Source of the DNA: Bacillota bacterium
Lineage (GTDB): Bacteria; Bacillota; Sulfobacillia; JAJZYS01; JAJYTV01
Direction: 5' to 3'
Assembly: GCA_021810725.1 (NCBI GenBank)
Contig: JAJZIE010000009.1
Span: forward strand, 1 to 26,785
Length of the DNA: 26,785 nucleotides
The number at the start of each line of letters is the position of its first letter. The first letter of the stretch is position 1. Below, in pieces: positions 14,074 through 21,661 of the stretch. Position numbers and translations under genes: made by a program. The notes under the pieces were generated by a model. It was not told where the DNA came from. It saw only the letters and a list, made by a program, of their open reading frames with translations, and did no database searches.

Positions 14074-15936
14074 TCAGTCTCGATCGTCGCCCGCGCTGTC
14101 GAGGCCGGGATCGAACTGCTCGTGGTAGAGGCGGGCGTAGAGCCCGCCGCGCGCCAAGAGGTCCAGGTGACGGCCCCGCTCGACGATCCGGCCCTGCTCG
14201 ACGACAAGGATCTGGTCCGCCGCCAGGATCGTGGACAGCCTGTGGGCGATCGCGATCACGGTACGCCCCTGGAAGAGGCCGGCGAGAGCCTGCTGGATCA
14301 GGCGCTCGGCATGGCTGTCGAGCGAACTCGTGGCCTCGTCGAGCAGCAGCAGGGATGGATTGCGCAAGATGGCGCGGGCGATCGCGACACGCTGTTTCTC
14401 GCCGCCCGAGAGGCGGTAGCCGCGTTCGCCCACGACGGTGGCGAGCCCCTCCGGCAGTTGCGCGACAAGCTCGCTGAGCTGCGCCGCCTCCACGGCGGCC
14501 GCGACCTCCGCGGCGCTCGCGTCCGGCCGCCCGTAGCGGATGTTCTCTTCAAGCGTCTGGTGGAAGAGGAAGAGCTCCTGCGTCACGACCGACGTCAGCC
14601 GTCTGAGGTCGTCCTCGGCGATCTCCGTCAGCGGCATGCCGGCGAGCAGCACCTGGCCGGCGTCGGGATCGTAGAAGCGGGCGGCCAGCGAAAGGATGGT
14701 GCTCTTGCCGGCGCCGCTCGGCCCGACGACCGCGGTGAGCCGACCCGCGCTGGCGTCGAAAGTGAGCCCGTGCAGCACCTCCTCGCCCTGTCGGTAGCTG
14801 AAGCGCACCTGATCGAAGCGGAGCGCGACCGGCGTGACACCCGGTTCGGCCTGCACCGCCCGAGGCCGCGCGGGATCGGGCACCGCGATCGGCTCGTCGA
14901 GGAACCGGAAGATGCGGTCGAACAGCGCGAGGCCGCCGAGCAGGGTCGTATTGGAGCCGGCGAGCGACGACGCGGGGTTGTAGAGCTGCACGAGGTAGGT
15001 GGCGAAGGCGACGATGGTTCCGATCTGCACCGCGCCGCGGATCACGAGATAGCCGCCGTAGCCGTAGAGCAGGGCCGGGCCGATCGCCGACATGGTGGAG
15101 AAGACGAAGCCGAGCCAACGCCCGATCATGCTCTGCGCGACCTGGTTGCGCCGCACCTCGTGGCTCAGGGAGCGGAACCGTTCCGCCTCGCGCCTGCGCG
15201 TGCCGAAGCTCTTCACCACCACGATGCCCGAGAGCGTCAAGGTCTCCTCGAGGTGCGCCGTCAGGCGCGACAGGCTCTCCTGCGTGCGCGTGATGGCGTC
15301 GTAGGTGCGCCGGCCGAAGCTCAGGACCGGCAGCGCGAACGCGGGCAGGACGAGGACGCTCAGCAGCGACAGCTGCCAGTTGAGGGTGAACATCAGGGCC
15401 AGCGTCAGGACGATGGTCATGACGTTGACGAAGAAGCCGGTGAGGATCGTCCCCAGCACCTGCTGCACGGCGCTCAGATCGTTGATGAGGCGCGAGTGGA
15501 TCTCGCCGCCCGGCGTGTGCGTGAAGAAGTCCATGCCGAGCTTCTGGCCGTGTTCGTACATCGCCGTGCGCAGATCGTGGATGACACCCTGTGCCACAAC
15601 CGCGTTCAGGTAGTTCTGGCCGACCGAAACGACCGCCCCGGCGGCAGGGAACAGCACGAGTCCAGCCGCCAGGTAGACGAGCATGCCGACGTCCTTGCGC
15701 GCAATCGCCACATCGATCACCTGGCGCATCAGGAGGGGCGGCACCAGGCCGAGCACGATGCCGAGCAGGGTCAGGGCGAGCGCGGCGGCCAGTCGCCGCG
15801 CGTGCGGCCTCAGGACCTTCACCAGTCTTGTGACCGTCTCGCGTGTCGGACGGCCGCCCTGCTCGAGGTAGCCGATCGATCGCCGCTGTTCCCAGACGCC
15901 GCGCATGCCGCCCATGCCCATGCCGTGGAAGCTCAT
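14074..15936 (-). CDS. Multidrug-type ABC exporter (fused TMD-NBD)
   Basis: 620-aa half-transporter that should work as a homodimer. A Met/Gly-rich N-terminus (SFHGMGMGGMRG) leads into a six-helix exporter domain (about 45-340). The ATPase domain follows, with Walker A GPSGAGKST (Lys411), Q-loop VVTQELFLFHQ, signature LSGGEKQR, Walker B LLLLDEATSSLD and H-loop IAHRLS. It is encoded directly behind a MarR regulator with a 4-base ATGA overlap, so it is probably derepressed when that regulator binds a drug-like ligand. MsbA, BmrA and lipid exporters share this architecture, so the cargo cannot be told from sequence. Confidence 0.92.
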   Translation of the reverse strand: MSFHGMGMGGMRGVWEQRRSIGYLEQGGRPTRETVTRLVKVLRPHARRLAAALALTLLGIVLGLVPPLLMRQVIDVAIARKDVGMLVYLAAGLVLFPAAGAVVSVGQNYLNAVVAQGVIHDLRTAMYEHGQKLGMDFFTHTPGGEIHSRLINDLSAVQQVLGTILTGFFVNVMTIVLTLALMFTLNWQLSLLSVLVLPAFALPVLSFGRRTYDAITRTQESLSRLTAHLEETLTLSGIVVVKSFGTRRREAERFRSLSHEVRRNQVAQSMIGRWLGFVFSTMSAIGPALLYGYGGYLVIRGAVQIGTIVAFATYLVQLYNPASSLAGSNTTLLGGLALFDRIFRFLDEPIAVPDPARPRAVQAEPGVTPVALRFDQVRFSYRQGEEVLHGLTFDASAGRLTAVVGPSGAGKSTILSLAARFYDPDAGQVLLAGMPLTEIAEDDLRRLTSVVTQELFLFHQTLEENIRYGRPDASAAEVAAAVEAAQLSELVAQLPEGLATVVGERGYRLSGGEKQRVAIARAILRNPSLLLLDEATSSLDSHAERLIQQALAGLFQGRTVIAIAHRLSTILAADQILVVEQGRIVERGRHLDLLARGGLYARLYHEQFDPGLDSAGDDRD

Positions 15937-16406
15937 CGCTCGCCCGCCTCGGGCAGCAGCCCGCGCAACAGTTCCTGCAGCAGGCGCCCCAGTTCCCGGA
16001 CGTCGCGGCCGCCCATGGGCGCGACCAGTTCCGAAAGCATCCTTCTGCGCAGTTCGAGATAACGGCCGTGCGCCACCGCGCCCTGGGCGGTGGCGCTGAC
16101 CTGCACGCCCTTGCGCCCCTGGCCCGACCTCTCGGCCCAGCCGAGCTCCTCGAGGCGGTCGATGTGGGCCGCGATGGTGCTCGTTCTCAGTTCAAGCCGC
16201 TGCGCGAGTTCCGTCGGGGAGAGCGGACCGCGTTCCACAAGCTGCTCGAGGAGCGGAAAGGCGCGTAGGCCCACGGCGTCGCCGAGCGCCTCGCGCGTCG
16301 CGCGGCGCAGGCGGACGCGCCAGCGCCGGCGCAGTTCTTCGAAGGTGCGGTCAAGCTCCGCGAGATCGCCATCTGATTCTCGCACCGGACAACACCACCG
16401 CCACAT
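15933..16406 (-). CDS. MarR-family transcriptional regulator
   Basis: 157 aa with a winged helix-turn-helix: LEQLVERGPLSPTELAQRLE, then LRTSTIAAHIDRLEELGWAE and the wing RSGQGRKGVQVSATAQG. Flanking helices (AELDRTFEELRRRWR, GRLLQELLRGLL) should make the dimer interface. ATG 16406 has no Shine-Dalgarno; a GTG at 16385 in frame is an alternative. The promoter and a perfect palindrome lie immediately upstream, so autorepression is likely. The last codon overlaps the start of the ABC exporter, its probable target. MarR-exporter pairs commonly answer phenolic or amphipathic toxins. Confidence 0.9.
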   Translation of the reverse strand: MWRWCCPVRESDGDLAELDRTFEELRRRWRVRLRRATREALGDAVGLRAFPLLEQLVERGPLSPTELAQRLELRTSTIAAHIDRLEELGWAERSGQGRKGVQVSATAQGAVAHGRYLELRRRMLSELVAPMGGRDVRELGRLLQELLRGLLPEAGER

Positions 16407-16411
16407 CTTTA

Positions 16412-16428
16412 TTCGCTAGCCTAGCGAA
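16412..16428 (-). promoter_or_regulatory. Perfect palindrome, probable MarR operator
   Basis: TTCGCTAGCCTAGCGAA is an 8-bp perfect inverted repeat around one base. It covers the predicted transcription start of the MarR-ABC operon. A one-base loop rules out a terminator hairpin of this exact form. Confidence 0.65.
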
Positions 16429-16431
16429 CAA

Positions 16432-16437
16432 AGTGTA
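16432..16437 (-). promoter_or_regulatory. Extended -10 promoter of the marR-ABC operon
   Basis: On the minus strand, TACACT is preceded by TG one base away, the extended -10 pattern. The -35 (TGGCCG, 17-base spacer) is weak. The start would fall in the palindrome, leaving a leader of about 20 nt without a Shine-Dalgarno. Confidence 0.5.
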
Positions 16438-16481
16438 GCACGGCGGGATGCCAGCGGCCAGGCGCTCCGCGGTGACGACGC

Positions 16482-17723
16482 TCAGACGGCCTCGGGCTCG
16501 CCGGCCGGTTGCGTGATGCCCAGATCGGCAGGCACCGAGCGCCAGATGGATGCCGCGAGCCAGATCCCCGTAAAGCCCGCCACCAGCCAGGAGACGATCA
16601 GCGGGATGTGGCCGAGCGCGACGCCCGCCGCGAGCGACCCGAGTGGGTTGGCGATGCCGAACAGGGTGAAGAGGAGGCCGAAGGCCCGCCCGCGCACGTC
16701 CTCGGGCGTCAGTTGCTGGAGCATCGTGAACATGAGGGCGTTGCCGATGCCGTTGCCGATGCCCGCGATCAGCAGAAGCCCGCCGGCGACCCAGCTCTGC
16801 GTCGCGAACGGAAACGCGAGCAGCAGCAGGGACTGGGCGCCGAACATCAGACTGCTCGAGGTGCGCAACGGCCAGCGCTGGAACCGGGCCGTAAGGATGC
16901 CGCCCACGATGAGCCCTCCCGCCCAGCCGGCGTCGATCAGCCCATAGGCGGCCGCCCCCGCGTGCAGCTCGTGGTGGATCCAGTAGGGCAGCATGGTGAA
17001 GGCGGCCATGTAGGCGAAATTCGTCAGCACGACGACGGGCATCATCCGCGTGATGCCGGGAAGGTCGCGCACGGTCGCCCATCCCGTGCGGAGACCCGAA
17101 AGGAAGCCGGCGCGTTCGCCGTGCTCGCGTTCGGCAGAGGGCGCAGGCGGCTCCCAGGTGAACGTGCGCAGCATGAGGAGAATGGCCGCGGCCGAAATCC
17201 AGAAGGACGCCATGTCGAAGCCGAACACCCAGATGACGCCGATGGCGGCGATCGCCGCGCCGCCGATCGCGGCGCCGATGGCGTTCGAGAGCTGGTAGGT
17301 CAGATTGTAGATGCCGTTGGCTCCCGCGAGATCCTGGGCCGACACGAGCCGCGGGACGACCACCATCTCGGCTGGTCCGAAGAAGGCGGCGCCGAGGCTG
17401 TTGACGGCGATCAGCGCGATGGTCACGGCGTCGAGGCTGCCCGGGATCAGGAGCGCGCACAGACCGAGCGCCACCGCGACGCCCCGCAGAAGGTCGGTCC
17501 AGAGCATCAGCCGCCCTGGATGGTGGCGATCGACGACGACCCCGCCAAAGGCGGCCAGAAGGGACGGCAGGACCATGGCGAGTCCCGCGACGGACAGCAG
17601 CTGCGGCTGGTGGAGCTGGATCTCCCATAGCGCCATGATCGAGAACACGGCGTTGCCGAACTGCGAGAAGAGCTGGCCAATCCAGAGAGACCGGAAGCCT
17701 TTGTACCGCCGGATGGTGCCCAT
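16482..17723 (-). CDS. MFS efflux transporter (MefA/DHA3-like)
   Basis: 413 aa with about 12 hydrophobic segments in two halves and a cytoplasmic loop near 195-215 (EREHGERAGFLSGLRTGWAT). Hallmarks include FRSLWIGQLFSQFGNAVFSI at the N-terminus, the motif-A-like GVVVDRHHPGRLMLWTD and the half-repeat sequence NLTYQLSNAIGAAIGG, which resemble macrolide-efflux and enterobactin-exporter type MFS proteins. AAGGAGG precedes ATG 17723. It ends 76 bases before the MarR ATG and may share that local regulation, though a palindrome upstream of its own start (17800-17817) suggests separate control. Substrate unknown. Confidence 0.88.
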   Translation of the reverse strand: MGTIRRYKGFRSLWIGQLFSQFGNAVFSIMALWEIQLHQPQLLSVAGLAMVLPSLLAAFGGVVVDRHHPGRLMLWTDLLRGVAVALGLCALLIPGSLDAVTIALIAVNSLGAAFFGPAEMVVVPRLVSAQDLAGANGIYNLTYQLSNAIGAAIGGAAIAAIGVIWVFGFDMASFWISAAAILLMLRTFTWEPPAPSAEREHGERAGFLSGLRTGWATVRDLPGITRMMPVVVLTNFAYMAAFTMLPYWIHHELHAGAAAYGLIDAGWAGGLIVGGILTARFQRWPLRTSSSLMFGAQSLLLLAFPFATQSWVAGGLLLIAGIGNGIGNALMFTMLQQLTPEDVRGRAFGLLFTLFGIANPLGSLAAGVALGHIPLIVSWLVAGFTGIWLAASIWRSVPADLGITQPAGEPEAV

Positions 17724-17785
17724 GGTCCGCCTCCTTCGCCTGAGGTCCAGTCTACCGGGCCCCAGGCGTCGCGGCCTCGCCCGAC

Positions 17786-17817
17786 GGTACAGGCCAGACC
17801 CTGTACCCAGGTACAGG
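17786..17817. repeat. Three GGTACAGG units in alternating orientation
   Basis: GGTACAGG at 17786-17793, its complement CCTGTACC at 17800-17807, and GGTACAGG again at 17810-17817. The right pair makes the 18-bp palindrome CCTGTACCCAGGTACAGG; the left pair can form an 8-bp hairpin with a 6-base loop. It lies between the AspRS stop and the MFS start, so it may be an operator for the MFS gene or alternative hairpins ending the AspRS message. No T-run follows in either direction. Confidence 0.55.
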
Positions 17818-17832
17818 TCGGGAGCGGCGAGT

Positions 17833-19131
17833 TCACGGGTCGAGGCGGCTGAGATCGCGCGGGAAGAGCGTGGCCTCGCGCAGGTTCTGCAGGCCGATCA
17901 GGCGCCCGACGAAGCGTTCGAGGCCGATCGCGAAGCCGCCGTGCGGCGGCATGCCGAAGCGGAAGGCCTGGAGGTAGCCTGCGAACGGGGCCGGGTCGAG
18001 ACCGCGCTGCCCGAGCGCCGCGAGGTAGTCCTCGTAGCGGTGCAGGCGCTGGCCGCCGGTGACGAGCTCCACGCCGCGGAAGAGGAGGTCGAAACCGCGG
18101 GTGTAGCCGGGCCGCAAGGGGTCCGCGTGCGTGTAGAAGGGGCGCGCGGATGCGGGATAGCCTTCGACGAAGAGGAAGTCTGAGCCGAACTCCCGCTTGG
18201 CCCAGGCGCCAAGGGCAAGCTCGTCGGCGGGCGCAAGGTCCTCGGCATGGCCAGGTTCGCCCCGCGTCTCCGCGACAAGCCGTTGCGCGTCGGTGAAATG
18301 CAGCGTGGGGACGGGATCGGGGAGCGCAGGCATCGCGACCTCCAGCAGCGCCACCGCCCGAGACGCCTCGTCGCGCACGGCGTCGAGCATGCCCGCCATG
18401 ACCGTTCGGAGCACCGCCATCACCGTGCGATGGTCGTCGATGAAGCCAAGCTCCGCGTCGAGCGACACATACTCGTTCAGGTGGCGTGGCGTGTCGTGCG
18501 GCTCCGCGCGGAACACCGGGCCGACCTCGAACACCCGCTCGAAGACGCCGACCATCATCTGCTTGTAGAACTGCGGACTCTGCGCCAGATAGGCGGTGCG
18601 GTCGAAGTAGCCGACCGGGAAGACGTTCGCTCCACCCTCGGTGGCGGCGGCCACCAGTTTCGGCGTGTGGATCTCGACGAACTCCAGGCGGCGCAGGCTC
18701 TCGCGGAAACCGTGGGCGGCCGCCGCCGCGATTTCGAACACCGCCTTGCGCCTCGGATGGCGCAGCGACAGCGGAGCATAGTCGAGCAGGGTCGGGAGCG
18801 GCAGTTCGAGCGTCGGCCGGAAGAGATCGAAAGGCGGCGGCTCCGAGGATGCGGCGAGGACCTCGACGACGGGGTCCACGAGTTCGACGCCGGGACGCCC
18901 GTCGCCGCGCGGCGCCACGCGGCCTGTCAGCGAGAGCACCGACTCGTGGCGCAGATCCGAAACGCGTTCGATTTCCTCAGGGGTCCGGACCACCACCTGA
19001 GCCGCGCCGCTGCGGTCGCGCAGGATCAGGAACGCGACGCCCCTCAGGCGGCGCACCTGACTGAGCCAGCCTTGCAGCGTGACTTCCTCCCCGAGATGCG
19101 CAGGGAGTGCGGTTGCGAGAACTCTGTGCAC
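17833..19131 (-). CDS. aspS: Aspartyl-tRNA synthetase, archaeal type, probably non-discriminating
   Basis: 432-aa class IIb synthetase charging tRNA-Asp, and probably tRNA-Asn, with aspartate. An N-terminal OB fold (VTLQGWLSQVRRLRGVAFLI) lacks the insertion of long bacterial AspRS. The core has TEGGANVFPVGYFDRTAYLA, motif 2 (FRAEPHDTPRHLNEYVSLDA) and motif 3 (FAIGLERFVGRLIGL), and aligns closely by eye with archaeal AspRS. The anticodon-discriminating Trp and Lys known from Thermococcus seem replaced by Ser (GWLSQV) and Pro (DPVVEV), as in enzymes that also charge tRNA-Asn. That would need a GatCAB amidotransferase elsewhere. GTG 19131 is set by GGAGGT at 19138-19143. A T-box leader precedes it. 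Confidence 0.88.
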   Translation of the reverse strand: MHRVLATALPAHLGEEVTLQGWLSQVRRLRGVAFLILRDRSGAAQVVVRTPEEIERVSDLRHESVLSLTGRVAPRGDGRPGVELVDPVVEVLAASSEPPPFDLFRPTLELPLPTLLDYAPLSLRHPRRKAVFEIAAAAAHGFRESLRRLEFVEIHTPKLVAAATEGGANVFPVGYFDRTAYLAQSPQFYKQMMVGVFERVFEVGPVFRAEPHDTPRHLNEYVSLDAELGFIDDHRTVMAVLRTVMAGMLDAVRDEASRAVALLEVAMPALPDPVPTLHFTDAQRLVAETRGEPGHAEDLAPADELALGAWAKREFGSDFLFVEGYPASARPFYTHADPLRPGYTRGFDLLFRGVELVTGGQRLHRYEDYLAALGQRGLDPAPFAGYLQAFRFGMPPHGGFAIGLERFVGRLIGLQNLREATLFPRDLSRLDP

Positions 19132-19376
19132 GGCACCACCTCCACGAATACATCACCCCCACGTCCTGTGCGGACGAGGGGGCGTCGTGGTGCCACCGCA
19201 CTTCGCCGGCTTCTGGCCGGCCTCTTTGCTGCCCGTGACGTGGGCGTTACGGCACGGCCTCGAAACGTCCTTCGGCCGAGCGCTCCGGAGTGTCTTCGCA
19301 GTGTCCGGGAACCGCCATCGCAGCGTCGGCGGCTCTCTTCGTCCCGGGTTGGCCGCTACTGGTCTCCATCATCGTT
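19132..19376 (-). promoter_or_regulatory. T-box leader, Asp specifier, translational type
   Basis: The transcript senses uncharged tRNA. In order: a K-turn-like GAGACCAGTAG near 19360; the stem I apical motif AGAGAG followed by CCGCCGACGCTGCGATGGCGG; a specifier loop GAA-GAC-A with codon GAC (Asp) at 19292-19294; and the T-box GGTGGCACCACG at 19186-19197. Its UGGC can pair with a G-discriminator GCCA tRNA end, as in tRNA-Asp. The antisequestrator is exact: GUGCGG pairs with CCGCAC, a 7-base UGGCACC bulge, then ACG with CGU. Alternatively GGCACCAC (19187-19194) pairs with GTGGTGCC (19132-19139), hiding part of the GGAGGT site, while 19156-19182 forms its own hairpin inside. With no T-run, control is most likely at translation initiation. 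Confidence 0.85.
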
Positions 19377-19382
19377 TGGGTC

Positions 19383-19391
19383 ATTATAGCA
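19383..19391 (-). promoter_or_regulatory. Extended -10 promoter of the aspS T-box transcript
   Basis: Reading leftwards, TGC then a perfect TATAAT (19383-19388) forms an extended -10. No convincing -35 is seen. Transcription would start near 19376, just before the T-box stem I. Confidence 0.7.
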
Positions 19392-19460
19392 TGCGCCGCG
19401 GCACCGAGCTTCGCATGTCTGCAAGCCCCGCGGGCAGCATGGCATGGGGAGGGGAAGCGC

Positions 19461-21065
19461 TTGCGGGATCCGCGGGAGATTGCGGCCCTGCTCTATGAAC
19501 TCGCAGACCGCGTGGCGTTCGCCGGAGAGAGCCCGTTCAAGGTGCGCGCCTACCGTGAGGCGGCGCGCCGCCTGGAGATGCACGCCGTGGATCCCGGCAG
19601 CCTGGACGCGCTGGAGGCGGCACCGGGAATCGGCAAGAAGCTCGCTCAGAAGATCGTGCTCATGGCGCAGGGCGAACTGCCGCCGGGCCTCATGCGCAGG
19701 CGAGAGGACCAGCCGCCTGAGCTTTCGGCGCTCCTGCGATTGCCTGGCGTCGGCCCGAGCACCGCGCGCCATCTGTGGGCGCAGGGCATCGGCACTGTTG
19801 CGGGCCTGAGGGACCGGCTGGAGGCCGGCGAGCAGGTCGGCGGCGTGTCGCAGGGCCAGCGCCGGCAACTCCTGCGCGCGTTCGCCGAGCGCAGGCTCGG
19901 CGTCCCGCTCCCGGATCTCATGCGCGTCACCGAGGCCCTGCGCGGGGATGCTCCAGGCATCGCGCCGACGGGGCAGCTGAGGCGCCTCGATCCGACCGTG
20001 CTCCACCCGCGCTGGCTCGTCACGCGCTCCGAGGCGGAGGCTGCGCGGCGCGGCCTGCCATTGGTGCTCGAAGGTATCTGGACGATCGGGCCGGACGCCG
20101 TCCTCGCGGCCGACGAGGACGCCTTCGGTCCGGTTCTCCTGTGGCATACGGGTCCCGAGAGCTTCTTGCGGGAGGTCGGGGACGCCCTGGCCCGCCAAGG
20201 CCTGCGCCTCGCCGCCGACGGGCTCTACCGCGACGAGCGGCAAGTCCCGTGCCGGACGGAGGCGGAGCTGTTCGAAGCGGCTGGCCTAGCGTGGGTGGCG
20301 CCGCCCTTGCGCGGACTTGATCCCGCCGCCCGGAAGGAGGCGCCGACCAGGGTGCTGGGGGATCTTCACACCCACTCGACCTGGTCGGATGGACTCGAGG
20401 ACATCGCGCGCATGGCCGAGGCCGCGATCGAGCGCGGTTACAGCTATCTCGCCGTCAGCGACCATTCCCAGGGCCTCAAGGTGGCGAACGGTCTGACGCC
20501 CGAGCGCTTCAGGGAGCAGCGCCGCGAGATCGAGAGACTGCGTCGGACGTTGCCGGAAGACTTTGCGTTGCTGCAGGGCTGCGAGGTGGATATCCGCGGC
20601 GACGGCTCTCTCGACCTGCCGGACGATCTCCTCGAGGAACTCGACATTGTCATCGCGTCGGTGCACAACCACTTCGACCAGGACGTCGCGTCGGCGACCG
20701 AGCGCCTCGTCAGGGCGATCCGCCATCCCCTCGTCACAGCCATCGGTCATCCTGGCGCCCGCAAGCTGGGGGAGCGCCCACCGATCGCGGCAGACTGGGA
20801 GAAGGTGTTCGCGGCGGCCCGAGACACCGGCACCGCGCTCGAACTGAGCGCCTCGCCCCGTCGACTCGACCTCGACTACCGCTGGCTCGACCGGCAGGGG
20901 CCGCAGGGCCTTCTCTTCGTCATCGACACCGACGCACACTCGGTCCACGAACTCGACTACATGCCGCTCGGCATCGCGCAGGCGCAGAAGGCGGGCGTCA
21001 AGAGCGGCCAGGTGCTGAACGCGGGGCCCGTGGCGGCATGGAAGCGACCTCTGGTCGCGCGCTAG
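19461..21065 (+). CDS. PolX-like protein: HhH and PHP domains, degenerate polymerase palm
   Basis: 534 aa; full-length bacterial PolX has about 570. The N-terminus is the PolX HhH region (IAALLYELADRVAFAGESPF, APGIGKKLAQKIV, LPGVGPSTARHLW). The palm should carry GSLRR...DLD; here the aligned stretch is GQLRRLDPTVLHPRWLV, so the two metal Asp residues become His182 and Arg184, and the third Asp site (near PDAVLAADEDAFG) also appears lost. The PHP domain looks intact: DLHTHS (His303, His305), VSDHS, GCEVDI, SVHNHF, IGHPG and DTDAH. It is therefore likely a metal-dependent 3'-5' exonuclease or phosphoesterase that cannot polymerise. TTG 19461 has GGGGAGGGG upstream; an open frame with a hydrophobic stretch extends further upstream but overlaps the T-box. 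Probably a DNA repair factor. Confidence 0.85.
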   Translation: MRDPREIAALLYELADRVAFAGESPFKVRAYREAARRLEMHAVDPGSLDALEAAPGIGKKLAQKIVLMAQGELPPGLMRRREDQPPELSALLRLPGVGPSTARHLWAQGIGTVAGLRDRLEAGEQVGGVSQGQRRQLLRAFAERRLGVPLPDLMRVTEALRGDAPGIAPTGQLRRLDPTVLHPRWLVTRSEAEAARRGLPLVLEGIWTIGPDAVLAADEDAFGPVLLWHTGPESFLREVGDALARQGLRLAADGLYRDERQVPCRTEAELFEAAGLAWVAPPLRGLDPAARKEAPTRVLGDLHTHSTWSDGLEDIARMAEAAIERGYSYLAVSDHSQGLKVANGLTPERFREQRREIERLRRTLPEDFALLQGCEVDIRGDGSLDLPDDLLEELDIVIASVHNHFDQDVASATERLVRAIRHPLVTAIGHPGARKLGERPPIAADWEKVFAAARDTGTALELSASPRRLDLDYRWLDRQGPQGLLFVIDTDAHSVHELDYMPLGIAQAQKAGVKSGQVLNAGPVAAWKRPLVAR

Positions 21066-21137
21066 CACCCCGTGGTGGCCCAGGTCACAGCGGAAAGGCG
21101 CGGCCAGCGCGACGATGCCTTGGGGAGGGAAGCCGGC

Positions 21138-21656
21138 GTGCGCCAGTTCGTGCTCTTCATCCACCTCTTCGCGGCGGTGTTCTGGATCGGCGAGATGCTG
21201 ATGGTGGGATTCGTGCTGGGGCCTGCCAGCCGTGGGCTGCCGGCGCTCGAGCGCTCGACCCTCTTCCGGCTCGTGGGCAGGGCGTCCCTGCCGCTCGCCT
21301 GGACAGCGATCGGCGTGCTCGTGGTCACGGGAGTGCTGAATCTCGTACTCATGGGCATCCCGCTGCATGCCCTGCTCCTGCCGTCCTTCTACGGCACCAG
21401 CTTCGGACTTTGGCTCGGCATCAAGCTTTTGGCGGTCATCCTCATGGTGCTCATCAGCGTCGTGCACGACTTCCACGTCGGCCGGCGCGCGAACCGCGTG
21501 CGAGAGGAGATCCAGGCAGCGGGACCGGTGCCGCCAGAGGCGCTCCTGCGGGAAGCGGAGCGGTATCGCGGTCTGGCGATGCGGCTCGGCATGGCCAACA
21601 TGGTTCTGGCCATCGTCGTGCTGTTGGCGGCGGCGGGACTCGTGGCGGCGGGCTAG
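21138..21656 (+). CDS. CopD-like four-helix membrane protein
   Basis: 172 aa, about four membrane helices. The first (FVLFIHLFAAVFWIGEMLMV) has the His and Trp-Ile-Gly pattern of CopD/YcnJ-type and DUF2269-like proteins. Others lie at about 53-72, 88-107 (LWLGIKLLAVILMVLISVVH, where HDFHVG follows with two more His) and 152-171. A loop of about 35 residues joins the last two. GTG 21138 is preferred because GGAGGGAAG precedes it; an upstream in-frame start adds only a polar tail. Conserved His could bind haem or copper, but the assignment is only to a broad family. Same strand as the PolX-like gene, convergent with the MFS gene 5 bases on. Confidence 0.65.
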   Translation: MRQFVLFIHLFAAVFWIGEMLMVGFVLGPASRGLPALERSTLFRLVGRASLPLAWTAIGVLVVTGVLNLVLMGIPLHALLLPSFYGTSFGLWLGIKLLAVILMVLISVVHDFHVGRRANRVREEIQAAGPVPPEALLREAERYRGLAMRLGMANMVLAIVVLLAAAGLVAAG

Positions 21657-21661
21657 ACTGC

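Noticed and set aside
14122..16062. 646-codon open frame on the plus strand opposite the ABC exporter
   Set aside because: Charged, low-complexity antisense product with no domain; the minus-strand ABC and MarR frames have all their catalytic and DNA-binding motifs.
19156..19182. Intrinsic terminator within the T-box leader
   Set aside because: The hairpin is strong but has no following T-run, and it nests inside the SD-sequestering pairing, so a translational switch explains it better.
19290..19460. Upstream extension of the PolX-like gene encoding a hydrophobic segment
   Set aside because: It overlaps the T-box on the other strand and lacks a ribosome site; TTG 19461 has a good one and starts right at the PolX domain.
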